This document shows, in pieces, positions 41,737 through 49,288 of a stretch of 64,000 nucleotides of DNA. The notes beneath the pieces were generated by a model that was given only the letters and a program-made list of their open reading frames with translations, made no database searches and was not told the DNA's origin. The stretch is from Rhodococcus ruber NBRC 15591 (GTDB taxonomy: Bacteria; Actinomycetota; Actinomycetes; Mycobacteriales; Mycobacteriaceae). The stretch lies in the NCBI RefSeq assembly GCF_001894945.1, contig NZ_BCXE01000034.1:124001-188000 (forward strand). Reading direction: 5' to 3'. The position numbers and the translations under genes are program-made. The first letter of the stretch is position 1. Every line of letters begins with the position of its first letter.

Positions 41737-42051
41737 CTAATTACTCGGAATCCGGCTCCGCGCTTCGGCGAGCTGATCCTCGAGGCAGACGATGCGGCAC
41801 GCCGCGTCCACCGCCGTGCCGCTGTCGACCAGTTCCCGCACCCGCGCGACGATGCGGAGCTGGTTGCGGGAGTAGCGGCGGTGGCCTCCCTCGGAACGGT
41901 GCGGAACCACGAGGCCGGGGGCATCGAGACTACGGAGGAAGGCGGGGGTGACGCCGAGTGCCGCAGCGGCGCGGCCCATGCTGAAGGCAGGGTAGTCATC
42001 GTTGTCGAGTTCGTTGGTGACCGCGGGAGTGCGGTCGTCGGTCGGATCCAC
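41737..42051 (-). CDS. MerR-family transcriptional regulator
   Basis: 104 residues from GTG 42051, which has GAAGGG five bases upstream. MerR winged helix: FSMGRAAAALGVTPAFLRSL, VVPHRSEGGHRRYSRNQLRI and VARVRELVDSGTAVDAACRI. The C-terminus is short, with no metal- or drug-binding domain, like HspR-type or BldC-like members. It lies directly upstream of gblA on the same strand and could feed stress or developmental input into that locus. Confidence 0.82.
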   Translation of the reverse strand: MDPTDDRTPAVTNELDNDDYPAFSMGRAAAALGVTPAFLRSLDAPGLVVPHRSEGGHRRYSRNQLRIVARVRELVDSGTAVDAACRIVCLEDQLAEARSRIPSN

Positions 42052-42487
42052 GTGCCCTTCGTTGCTACGAGAGGGAACCCCGGCACGTGCAGCGCCGGGG
42101 TTCGTGACGGTTATGACAATGCCGGCCTCGACCGGCACGAGGAAATGACATACACGAGTTCGCAATCCCGATGGATACGCATCACCAGCCTCTCGCTCTG
42201 TTCTCCGGTGGCGACGTGGTCGGCCTCCCAGAGTCCGCCCCGTCGCGCCGTCGGGGTGGAGCCGCAGAACCGAGTGCGGCTCCACCCCTCTGCAACTTCA
42301 ACTTCGCCGGCAACCCGTCGGTTGCCCCTCTTCCGGATCCTTCGCGTTGACGCCCTCGATATTATCGGCCGCGCTATCGAAAGTCTACTGTTGCGACTGC
42401 AGTTTCTTTCGGCTGCCGCAAGGCCGCCCTTCGATCCTGTCGGACCGGTGCGGCACCATGAGCGCACCGCCGCCGGAAGGAACGCTC
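42052..42487. other. Intergenic region with three hairpins
   Basis: 436 bases without a gene. It holds CCCCGGC-N9-GCCGGGG (42078-42100), TGCCGG-N6-CCGGCA (42120-42137) and a perfect 14-bp stem GGGGTGGAGCCGCA/TGCGGCTCCACCCC with an 8-base loop (42253-42288). The last could end transcription arriving from either side or belong to a small RNA. The stretch 42320-42420 is AT-richer and probably carries the promoter for 42488. Confidence 0.5.
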
Positions 42488-43105
42488 ATGCCCGAGATCC
42501 TCGACCTGGCACCGGCCGCCCACGAGATGGCACGGCTCGTCGGCGCGCTCACAGACGAGCAACTGGCCCGTCCCACCCCGTGCGCGGGCACGACCGTCGG
42601 GGACCTCGTGGATCACGTGGGCGGGCTGTCCCTGGCGTTCACCGCCGCCGCGGGTAGAGCTGTCGGCGATCACAGACCGTCGGCGGATGCCTCCCGGCTC
42701 GGTGACGACTGGCGCGTCAGGATCCCCGGCCAGGTCCTCGCCCTCGCCGAGGCGTGGCACGACCCCGGCGCATGGACCGGAACCACCCGGGCCGGCGGCG
42801 TCGACCTGCCCGGGTACGTCGCGGGAGTCGTGGCGCTCGACGAACTCGTGATCCACGGCTGGGACATCGCGACCGCCTGCGGCCGGAAGTTCTCCTGCGA
42901 TCCCGCCGCGCTGGCCGCGTGCCTGACGTTCGTCGCCGCGACCACCGACGAGGAACGCGCAGCCGGCGGGCTCTTCGGGCCGGCCGTCGCGGTTCCCGAC
43001 GACGCCCCGGATCTCGACCGCCTGATCGGGCTCAGCGGACGCGACCCGTCGTGGCGTCCGCCCCACGACCGCCGGGAGCCGACCCCGCGCGACGGTCCGG
43101 ACTAG
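42488..43105 (+). CDS. TIGR03086-type metal-binding protein (DinB/mycothiol-isomerase fold)
   Basis: 205 residues from ATG 42488, ribosome site GGAAGG. Four-helix-bundle family with metal-binding histidines: PTPCAGTTVGDLVDHVGGLS near 28-47 and VVALDELVIHGWDIATACG near 115-133, the H...HxxD triad of mycothiol-dependent maleylpyruvate isomerase-like proteins. Likely uses mycothiol or a divalent metal; exact reaction unknown. Consistent with an actinobacterial host. Confidence 0.85.
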   Translation: MPEILDLAPAAHEMARLVGALTDEQLARPTPCAGTTVGDLVDHVGGLSLAFTAAAGRAVGDHRPSADASRLGDDWRVRIPGQVLALAEAWHDPGAWTGTTRAGGVDLPGYVAGVVALDELVIHGWDIATACGRKFSCDPAALAACLTFVAATTDEERAAGGLFGPAVAVPDDAPDLDRLIGLSGRDPSWRPPHDRREPTPRDGPD

Positions 43106-43157
43106 GCTCGGCGGGCGCCCCGACCACAGTCCGCCCGCCCAGAAAGGCACGCATTCC

Positions 43158-43973
43158 TTGCCCGACCACCCCACTCCCCGCCCGGAACTACTGGCCGACT
43201 GCGCCGACTGCTTCGGATTGTGTTGCGTGGCTCTGCCGTTCGCCGCGTCGTCGGACTTCGCGATCGACAAGGACGCGGGCCGGCCCTGCCCGAACCTGCA
43301 GGACGACTTCCGCTGCGGCATCCATCGGGACCTGCGGAGCCGGGGCTTCACCGGGTGCACCGTCTACGACTGCTTCGGTGCGGGCCAGAAGGTTTCACAG
43401 CTCACCTTCGGCGGGGAGGACTGGCGGCGCTCGCCGCAGCTCGCCCGGCAGATGTTCGACGTCTTCCCCGTCGTGCGCCAACTGCACGAGCTGCTGTGGT
43501 ATCTCGACGAGGCGGCCGCCCTGCCCACCTCCGGGCCGATCCGCACGGACCTGCGCGCTGCGCGGGCCGCGACCGACCGGCTGAGCAACGGCGACGCCGG
43601 CGCGCTCGCCCGCCTCGACGTCGCGGCACACCGGCAGCAGATCAACACCCTGTTGTTGCATGCGAGCGAACTCGCCCGGGCCACCGTGCCCGGTCGCAGG
43701 AAGGACCGTCGCGGTGCGGACCTGGTCGGCGCGAAACTCCGCCGGGCGAACCTGCGGGGCGCCAGCCTGCGGGGCGCCCTCCTCGTCGCCGCGGATCTGC
43801 GCGAGGCCGACCTGCGCCGCGCCGACCTCATCGGCGCCGACCTGCGCGATGCGGATCTGCGCGGCGCCGATCTCACCGGCAGCCTGTTCCTCGTCCAGTC
43901 CCAGCTCGACTCCGCGCGGGGCGACGGCCGCACCCGGCTGCCCGCCACAGTGACCACGCCGAAGCACTGGTAG
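43158..43973 (+). CDS. YkgJ-like Cys-rich domain fused to pentapeptide repeats
   Basis: 271 residues from TTG 43158. Residues 12-75 are rich in Cys in a YkgJ/CxxCxxxCC-type arrangement (CADCFGLCCVALPFAAS, GRPCPNLQDDFRCGIH, GFTGCTVYDCFGAG), likely a Zn or Fe-S site. From about residue 190 come A(D/N)LRx pentapeptide repeats (GADLVGAKLRRANLRGASLR ... GADLTG), about 13 units, forming a right-handed beta helix. Pentapeptide proteins can mimic DNA and protect gyrase; the Cys domain may make this one redox- or metal-responsive. Confidence 0.85.
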   Translation: MPDHPTPRPELLADCADCFGLCCVALPFAASSDFAIDKDAGRPCPNLQDDFRCGIHRDLRSRGFTGCTVYDCFGAGQKVSQLTFGGEDWRRSPQLARQMFDVFPVVRQLHELLWYLDEAAALPTSGPIRTDLRAARAATDRLSNGDAGALARLDVAAHRQQINTLLLHASELARATVPGRRKDRRGADLVGAKLRRANLRGASLRGALLVAADLREADLRRADLIGADLRDADLRGADLTGSLFLVQSQLDSARGDGRTRLPATVTTPKHW

Positions 43974-44046
43974 CGCAACGGGCGAATCGGGCCCGTTGCC
44001 CGCGAAAGCCCTCGATCCGGCCGCGATCGGGTGTGCAATAGGTCCC

Positions 44047-44427
44047 ATGAACATCCCCGACCTCCTTCCCACAGACCGCCGCCGGATGGCTCGTGCTGCC
44101 GTGGATTCGCTGGGTACCCAGCGCAGTGACCACGCCCTCGTCCGCGTGAAGTGCCCCGCCAGCCACAACGTCGCCACCGTCTACCGCACGCCGGAGGGGC
44201 CGGTGCTCGTCGCCGGCGGTGGGCCGACGGCACACGGCAATCGCGACCGCTCCGAGACCGCACATCACGGCGGCTCCCTCGGCTCCGAGTTCGTCGACAC
44301 TCTCGAGACGACGCAGTTCGAGGACGACGACGTGCCCGCGCGCTGCGCGTGCGGCCCGCACACCCTGTCGCGCCAGGACCTGCAGGACGCGGTCCGCTCG
44401 CACACCCGCACGGTCACCCTGGCCTGA
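44047..44427 (+). CDS. Hypothetical 126-residue protein with Cys motifs
   Basis: ATG 44047. Reads ALVRVKCPASHNVATVYRTP in the middle and PARCACGPHTLSRQDLQDAV near the end; the C..H and CxC groups could bind a metal. Helical C-terminus. No family recognised. Ten bases before the hydrolase gene, so probably in one operon with it. Confidence 0.65.
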   Translation: MNIPDLLPTDRRRMARAAVDSLGTQRSDHALVRVKCPASHNVATVYRTPEGPVLVAGGGPTAHGNRDRSETAHHGGSLGSEFVDTLETTQFEDDDVPARCACGPHTLSRQDLQDAVRSHTRTVTLA

Positions 44428-44437
44428 GCCGAACCCG

Positions 44438-45076
44438 ATGAGCACCGCCGACAGCGCGCGAGACGTCGAGCTCGAGCTCCGCGACGTGGCCCTGGCCGGC
44501 ACCCTGACCGTCCCCGCCGGTTCGGACGGCCTGGTGATCTTCGTGCACGGCAGCGGCAGCAGCCGGTTCAGCCCGCGCAACCGGTACGTCGCCGGGGAAC
44601 TGAACGCCGCCGGTCTGGGCACGCTGCTGTTCGGCCTGCTGACGGCCGGGGAGGAGGGCGACCGCACTCTCGTCTTCGACATCGAGCTGCTCGCGGGCCG
44701 GCTCGGCGAGGTGACCGACCTCGTCCGCACGGAGGCCGCGTGGATCGGTTACTTCGGGGCCAGCACGGGCGCTGCCGCGGCGCTGTGGGCCGCTGCGGAC
44801 CCGGACCGGGAGATCGCCGCCGTCGTCTCCCGCGGCGGACGGCCGGATCTCGCGATGCCTCGGCTCGGCCGGGTCCGTGCCCCCACGCTCATGCTCGTCG
44901 GCGGCCTGGACCGCACGGTGATCGAACTGAACCGGCAGGCTGCCGCGGCCCTGCGGTGCGAACACGACCTGCGGATCGTGCGCGGGGCGACGCACCTGTT
45001 CGAGGAACCCGGCACGCTCGAGGTCGTGGCGCAGCAGGCGCGGGACTGGTTCCTCGACCACCACCCTCCGGCCTGA
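44438..45076 (+). CDS. Alpha/beta hydrolase (dienelactone hydrolase-like)
   Basis: 212 residues from ATG 44438. VIFVHGSGSSRFSPRNRYVA oxyanion region, nucleophile in GYFGASTGAAAALWAA (S of GASTG), acid in VGGLDRTVI and His in GATHLFEEPG. Resembles the PRTase-linked dienelactone-hydrolase-type proteins of actinobacteria. Substrate unknown. Confidence 0.85.
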   Translation: MSTADSARDVELELRDVALAGTLTVPAGSDGLVIFVHGSGSSRFSPRNRYVAGELNAAGLGTLLFGLLTAGEEGDRTLVFDIELLAGRLGEVTDLVRTEAAWIGYFGASTGAAAALWAAADPDREIAAVVSRGGRPDLAMPRLGRVRAPTLMLVGGLDRTVIELNRQAAAALRCEHDLRIVRGATHLFEEPGTLEVVAQQARDWFLDHHPPA

Positions 45077-45326
45077 CCGGCGCGCAACATACATGGTGTC
45101 GGAAACCTGTGCAGCTGCGACGAATTCGGACATCGAGGACGGAACACCCGCGGACGCGGCGTCGCCCCACCGGGCTGTGCTGGGTAAACACGGGTACGGT
45201 GGACACGACGGCACAGTCCTCGTACTGTGACGGAGGACACAAGACCGGGTAGCTGCCGAACCGGCGGGGTACCCGCACTACAACGAGTTGACACACGCCC
45301 AGTGGCGACACCTCAGAGGCGGACAA

Positions 45327-45620
45327 TTGACGATCGAAGCACACCGTGACATCCCCGCGGTACGACGCCTGACGGCACTCGACACCGCGCAGACCCTTCT
45401 CCGCTCCGCACGGGGCCGCTCCTACAGCGAAGACCAGGCGTTCGACGAACTGCTCGACGCCTCGATGCGCTTCCACGTCGACATCGTCGACCTGTGCGAA
45501 GCCCTCACCGACCTGACCACCACCTCCGACACCGTCCCGGCACAACGGCGCGCCCACACCGTCGCGACCGACCTGTGGGGTGCGCTGATCGACCGGAGTG
45601 CCACCACCGTCGAGAACTGA
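45327..45620 (+). CDS. Stand-alone ANTAR-domain protein
   Basis: 97 residues from TTG 45327 (ribosome site AGAGGCGG); an upstream TTG at 45288 is possible. RLTALDTAQTLLRSARGRSY, SEDQAFDELLDASMRFHVDI and VDLCEALTDL follow the ANTAR pattern (three helices, conserved A and F in EeAFxxLrxxSm). ANTAR binds paired-hexaloop RNA and stops transcription termination. Usually fused to GAF or receiver domains; here it is alone. It is convergent and abuts the SGNH gene stop. Confidence 0.65.
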   Translation: MTIEAHRDIPAVRRLTALDTAQTLLRSARGRSYSEDQAFDELLDASMRFHVDIVDLCEALTDLTTTSDTVPAQRRAHTVATDLWGALIDRSATTVEN

Positions 45621-47231
45621 TCACCGGACGCGGAAGCTGAGCGTGCGACGGACGAGGTCACCGACCTCGTCCGCCCACGCGAGAATGCCGAGCGTCGAGT
45701 CGATGTTCCCCGGTGGCGTCCGCACGAGGGTGTCCCTGCGGATCAACCGCTCGAAGTCCACCGTCACCGGATCGGGGCGCACGCCACCGTTGGCATGGTG
45801 GAACCGCACCCCCGCGCGACGCATCACGTTGACCAGTTCCTGCGCGAGGATCCCGTTCGCCACCGACGTCGGGTGCACACCGTCGAGGGAGAACAGCCCG
45901 CCCGCGGCCCGGCCGCCCCGGCCGTCGGCCGTCAGGAACCGCGAATCGGGCACGGGGTCGAGCGCGGCGAGCGCGGGCGGGAGCGGGTAGGGGGTCCACC
46001 ACGCCGGACGGGCACCGACATCCGTGACGAAGCGCCGGGACGCGAGGCGCTCGAGCAGACCGGCCACGTCCAGCAGATACCAGTCCCGTGCCGGGCCGTG
46101 CGCACCGGCGCGGGCGTCGGCGACCGCCTGCTCGATGTGCTCGTTGTAGAGATCGATCGCGACGTCCACCGCGTACGCGCCGGCACCCGTGATGTGCTCG
46201 TCCTGGGCCGGGTCGAACCGGGACTCCTCGATCCACGGCCGGGTGTAGTAGGGGAAGTAGGGCGAACCCGGTTCCATCTTGTGGCCGAGCCCCTTGGCGA
46301 TCGGGGCGATGGTGACGTGGGGAATCGTGCACCACACGACGTGCCGCGCCCGGATCGCCGCCACCCGATCGACCACCTCCGCGAACTCGGCCGCGAAATG
46401 CTCGGGCCGCCAGATGGTGTAGGCGTCCTTCGCGGTGAGGTCGCGGAAGTCCGGGCCGCTCCAGGAGATACGCAGGTCCGTGACCGTTCCGAGCGCGTTG
46501 TTGGAGCCGAGGAACACGACCAGCGTCTCGATCCCGGCTTCCGTCGTGTCGTCGTGGTCGTCGCCCAGGGCCGCGGCCGCGTCGAACACCGTCATCGACT
46601 TCGCCTCGTCGCTCCAGCGCGGATACACCCGCAACGCGGCCCGCTCGCCGTTGTTCTGCACGATCTGGTCGAGCAGGTCGTCCTTCGGCGTGGCGATCGC
46701 CGCCTCGCACGTCGCGGCGGTCTTGCTCAGGGCGTCGCGCAGGTCCCAGCCGAAGCAGGACAGGTTGTGCCGATACGTCGCGGGCAGCGGCGCGTCCCGA
46801 CCGGGCCCGCGCTCCCAGTAGTCCTCCACCTCGTCCATCAGCGCACGCACGGCGAACAGCGCGAGGGGCGTCTCCCACACGTTCACCGAGGACCCGAAGC
46901 GTCGCTCCAGGTCGCGCAGAAGCAGTTCGATGTTGAGCGGCAACCCGCCCGGACCGGCGTAGCGGGGGTAGCGGAACCGGCGCAGCCAGCCGAGTTCGTA
47001 GGCGACGATCGCGGGCACCGAGACGTCGGTGTGGAAGACGGCGCCGCTCTGGAACCCCTGCAGCACCGAATCCCCGATCGCGACGAGCCGGTGCGGTGGG
47101 ACACCACGGGCGTCGACCTGCACGTCCCGTCCGAGCGCGGGATCCGACACCGGCACCCGGGGGGCGGACGCCGCGCGCACCCGCACGTCCTCGGGCGTGC
47201 CGTCCGGGAGATCCATCGGAGTCACCGGCAT
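45621..47231 (-). CDS. SGNH/GDSL-type esterase/lipase
   Basis: 536 residues, long for the family. Block I LVAIGDSVLQGF with the nucleophile Ser, Asn of block III in VVFLGSNNALG and catalytic Asp/His in LFSLDGVHPTSVANG (block V). No signal peptide at the N-terminus (MPVTPMDLPDGTPEDVRV), so cytosolic or exported without Sec. The ~250-residue insert between blocks includes YPRWSDEAKSMTVFDAAAAL. Ester substrate unknown. Confidence 0.85.
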   Translation of the reverse strand: MPVTPMDLPDGTPEDVRVRAASAPRVPVSDPALGRDVQVDARGVPPHRLVAIGDSVLQGFQSGAVFHTDVSVPAIVAYELGWLRRFRYPRYAGPGGLPLNIELLLRDLERRFGSSVNVWETPLALFAVRALMDEVEDYWERGPGRDAPLPATYRHNLSCFGWDLRDALSKTAATCEAAIATPKDDLLDQIVQNNGERAALRVYPRWSDEAKSMTVFDAAAALGDDHDDTTEAGIETLVVFLGSNNALGTVTDLRISWSGPDFRDLTAKDAYTIWRPEHFAAEFAEVVDRVAAIRARHVVWCTIPHVTIAPIAKGLGHKMEPGSPYFPYYTRPWIEESRFDPAQDEHITGAGAYAVDVAIDLYNEHIEQAVADARAGAHGPARDWYLLDVAGLLERLASRRFVTDVGARPAWWTPYPLPPALAALDPVPDSRFLTADGRGGRAAGGLFSLDGVHPTSVANGILAQELVNVMRRAGVRFHHANGGVRPDPVTVDFERLIRRDTLVRTPPGNIDSTLGILAWADEVGDLVRRTLSFRVR

Positions 47232-47325
47232 GTCGTCCTCCCCGGGCCGCAGCTGCGCCTGCTCCGAGCGTGAGCCGCGCGGGGTGGGTTGTCAACGGCA
47301 CGGCCGGCGGCCAATCCTGTAGGGC

Positions 47326-47649
47326 ATGGCCACCGACGAGGACTTCGCGCACACCGACGAGGCGGCCCGCAACCGTCGGGAGAAGGCGATCGTCCTCGCC
47401 CGGTTCGCCTGGGATCGCGGGATCACCGCGGAGGAGTTGCTGGCCCTGAGCGAGGACGTGCGCCGGAAGCTGGCACGGGCGGCGGGGGCGCATCCGCCGC
47501 GCACGATGGAGACGTGGACGCTGGTCGCGCGGCTGCTCGACGAGAAGTCGGCATGGGCCGCGCAGCATCCCGACCATCCCGCGGCCTCCCCCACCGCCAC
47601 GGATGAGAAGATCATGTGGGTGAAGAAGCCACCCCGCCGGTGGCTGTGA
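47326..47649 (+). CDS. Hypothetical helical protein
   Basis: 107 residues, ATG 47326. Strongly helical and charged: RNRREKAIVLARFAWDRGIT, AEELLALSEDVRRKLARAAG, TWTLVARLLDEKSAWAAQHP. High third-position GC supports a real gene. No family recognised. Confidence 0.6.
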   Translation: MATDEDFAHTDEAARNRREKAIVLARFAWDRGITAEELLALSEDVRRKLARAAGAHPPRTMETWTLVARLLDEKSAWAAQHPDHPAASPTATDEKIMWVKKPPRRWL

Positions 47650-47691
47650 TCGGCACGCGGGATCCGCACCCGCCGTGCGCACCCGCTCGCG

Positions 47692-47752
47692 GTGGCGACC
47701 GAATGTGACACGCGTTCGATGTGATCGAACGGGTGTGACATTCGGTCGCCAC
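47692..47752. repeat. Long two-tier palindrome between convergent genes
   Basis: Outer arms GTGGCGACCGAATGTGACA and TGTGACATTCGGTCGCCAC pair over 19 positions except for the central G/C of TGTGACA; inside them CGTTCGAT-gtg-ATCGAACG forms a second perfect 8-bp stem. It separates the convergent genes at 47326 and 47762 and would act as a bidirectional terminator. Its two-tier form also resembles dispersed palindromic elements. Confidence 0.75.
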
Positions 47753-47761
47753 GGCAGCAGC

Positions 47762-48670
47762 TCAGCGGTCGGCGTCGTCCCAGATCCGCAGGACGGTCGA
47801 GAGGATGTCCTCGGACACGCCGAGACCGCCGAGGTGGCTCTCTCCCGGCAGGTGGTGGAACTGGGCGTCGGGGAGCCGGCCCACCACGTGGAGGCCGTGT
47901 TCCATGGGGACGATGTGGTCGGTGTCGCCGTGCCACCACCGGACCGGCACCTTGACGTCCTCGAGGCGGAAGCCCCAGTCCCGGGTGAACACCACGACGT
48001 CGGCGAAGGGGGCGGCCATCTGCTTGCGGCTGCCGTTGAGCAGATCGTCGAGGAACATCGCCTTGAACTCGGGGCGGGCCAGCAACTGCCGGTCGGCCTC
48101 GGGCGAGAGCCGGCCGTACAGGTCGATGATCGGCGACGCGAACGGGCGCACGACCCGGATGATCGAGGTCACGCCCATGCCGATGGGGACGCCCGCGACG
48201 GCGAGCAGCGGCGCGACCATTGTGCCGAGCCGCATCAGGCCGCTGCTGATCGCGTCGGGGCCGACGACGGGTGCGACACCCCCGAGTACCCCGGCGGCCA
48301 TGACCCGCTCGGGCATCGCGTGCGCCGCGGCGAGGGTGTAGGGCCCGCCGCCGGAGAGCCCGACGACCGCCATCCGGTCCACCCCCAGGGTGTCCGCGAC
48401 GATCCGCAGGTCGTCCGCGAAGGCGAGGACGTTCTCGTAGCGGTGCGGGCTCGATGAGCCGATGCCGGGGCGGTCGAGGCCGATGAGCCGGACGTGCTCA
48501 CGCTCGGCGTAGCGGCGTGCCTCGACGGGGATCTGCCGGCGCGCCCCGGGGGTGCCGTGCAGCCAGAACACGGCTCGGCCCTGGGCCGATCCGAACTCGG
48601 CGAACCCGATCCGGCGGCTGCCCCCGACCGCGACGGTGCCTTCCAGCTTGGGACGTTCGACGTCGATCAT
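47762..48670 (-). CDS. Alpha/beta hydrolase
   Basis: 302 residues from ATG 48670. VFWLHGTPGARRQIPVEARR oxyanion loop, nucleophile in VVGLSGGGPYTLAAAHAM, Asp in WHGDTDHIVPMEHG and His near the C-terminus in LPGESHLGG. Fits the general alpha/beta hydrolase family of actinobacteria; a haloalkane, epoxide or ester substrate cannot be told apart. Confidence 0.88.
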   Translation of the reverse strand: MIDVERPKLEGTVAVGGSRRIGFAEFGSAQGRAVFWLHGTPGARRQIPVEARRYAEREHVRLIGLDRPGIGSSSPHRYENVLAFADDLRIVADTLGVDRMAVVGLSGGGPYTLAAAHAMPERVMAAGVLGGVAPVVGPDAISSGLMRLGTMVAPLLAVAGVPIGMGVTSIIRVVRPFASPIIDLYGRLSPEADRQLLARPEFKAMFLDDLLNGSRKQMAAPFADVVVFTRDWGFRLEDVKVPVRWWHGDTDHIVPMEHGLHVVGRLPDAQFHHLPGESHLGGLGVSEDILSTVLRIWDDADR

Positions 48671-48749
48671 GAGCGCCAGCATGCCACGTGACGGCGGCCA
48701 CACGAGGCAGGTGTCCGTGACGGCGCGTGCCGGACATCTTCCCGGCCGC

Positions 48750-49070
48750 TCAGCGCAGCGCGTCGATCAGTTCGCCGACGGTGTGCGCGGATTCGAGCGG
48801 ATGCCGCAGCCGCCCCTCCGGATTCAGCGAGTAGGTGTTGCGGCGGCCCACCCGGGTGCGGGTGAGGTACCCGCCGTCGACCAGATCCGCGAGGATCGTC
48901 TGCACGGAGCGCTCGGTGATCCCGATCCGTTGCGCGAGTTCGCGGACGGTGGGTTGTCCGCCCCGCGCGACACACAGCAGCACGTGCGCGTGGTTGGTCA
49001 GGAACGTCCAGCCCCGGGCACGGTCCTCGCCGACGGCGGGTGACGAGCGGGCGGAGGAGGTCACCTGCAC
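48750..49070 (-). CDS. MarR/ArsR-like winged-helix regulator
   Basis: 106 residues from GTG 49070. Winged helix: NHAHVLLCVARGGQPTVREL, AQRIGITERSVQTILADLVD and GGYLTRTRVGRRNTYSLNPE, then a short dimerisation helix. Common in Rhodococcus and Streptomyces as small MarR-type proteins. It is divergent from the Mn-riboswitch/terC unit and may bind the direct repeats between them. Confidence 0.82.
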   Translation of the reverse strand: MQVTSSARSSPAVGEDRARGWTFLTNHAHVLLCVARGGQPTVRELAQRIGITERSVQTILADLVDGGYLTRTRVGRRNTYSLNPEGRLRHPLESAHTVGELIDALR

Positions 49071-49090
49071 ACCATAGGGCACCACGGTTT

Positions 49091-49154
49091 CCGGTATTGC
49101 TCTTCACTTCCGTGTCCTGCCCCCTTGACAATTAACCGGAAATACTCTTCACTA
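49091..49154. promoter_or_regulatory. Direct repeats and promoter in the MarR-terC divergent region
   Basis: Two near-identical copies, CCGGTATTGCTCTTCACT (49091-49108) and CCGGAAATACTCTTCACT (49136-49153), 45-46 bases apart. A TTGACA at 49124-49129 between them could be the -35 box of the terC transcript, which then starts just before the riboswitch. Confidence 0.5.
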
Positions 49155-49164
49155 ATCTAAGTTC

Positions 49165-49262
49165 GCGAAAGGGAGTATCCCTCCGCGCTTCGTCGTCAAC
49201 TCGGGAGCCGTCCGCCGGCTCTCCGGCGGAGCGGGCTCACCGGAGCCGGGAAAGACTTTCGG
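49165..49262 (+). promoter_or_regulatory. yybP-ykoY manganese riboswitch
   Basis: Starts with CGAAAGGGAGTATCC and ends with CCGGGAAAGACTTTCG; the ends pair (CGAAAG with CTTTCG) as P1, and the GGGAGTA, CGTCAAC and GGAAAGAC segments are in the conserved positions of the Mn2+-sensing aptamer, with GC-rich P3 and P4 hairpins between. It lies directly upstream of a TerC-family gene, the classical target. Confidence 0.85.
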
Positions 49263-49288
49263 CCGTTCGAGGCTGAAAGGTGGTCCTG

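Noticed and set aside
41522-41740. Plus-strand frame of 72 codons upstream of gblA
   Set aside because: Ser/Arg/Pro-rich, no ribosome site, and overlaps the regulatory repeats.
45288-45326. Longer ANTAR protein from TTG 45288
   Set aside because: The ribosome-like AGAGGCGG precedes TTG 45327, and TTGACA at 45288 reads better as a promoter element.
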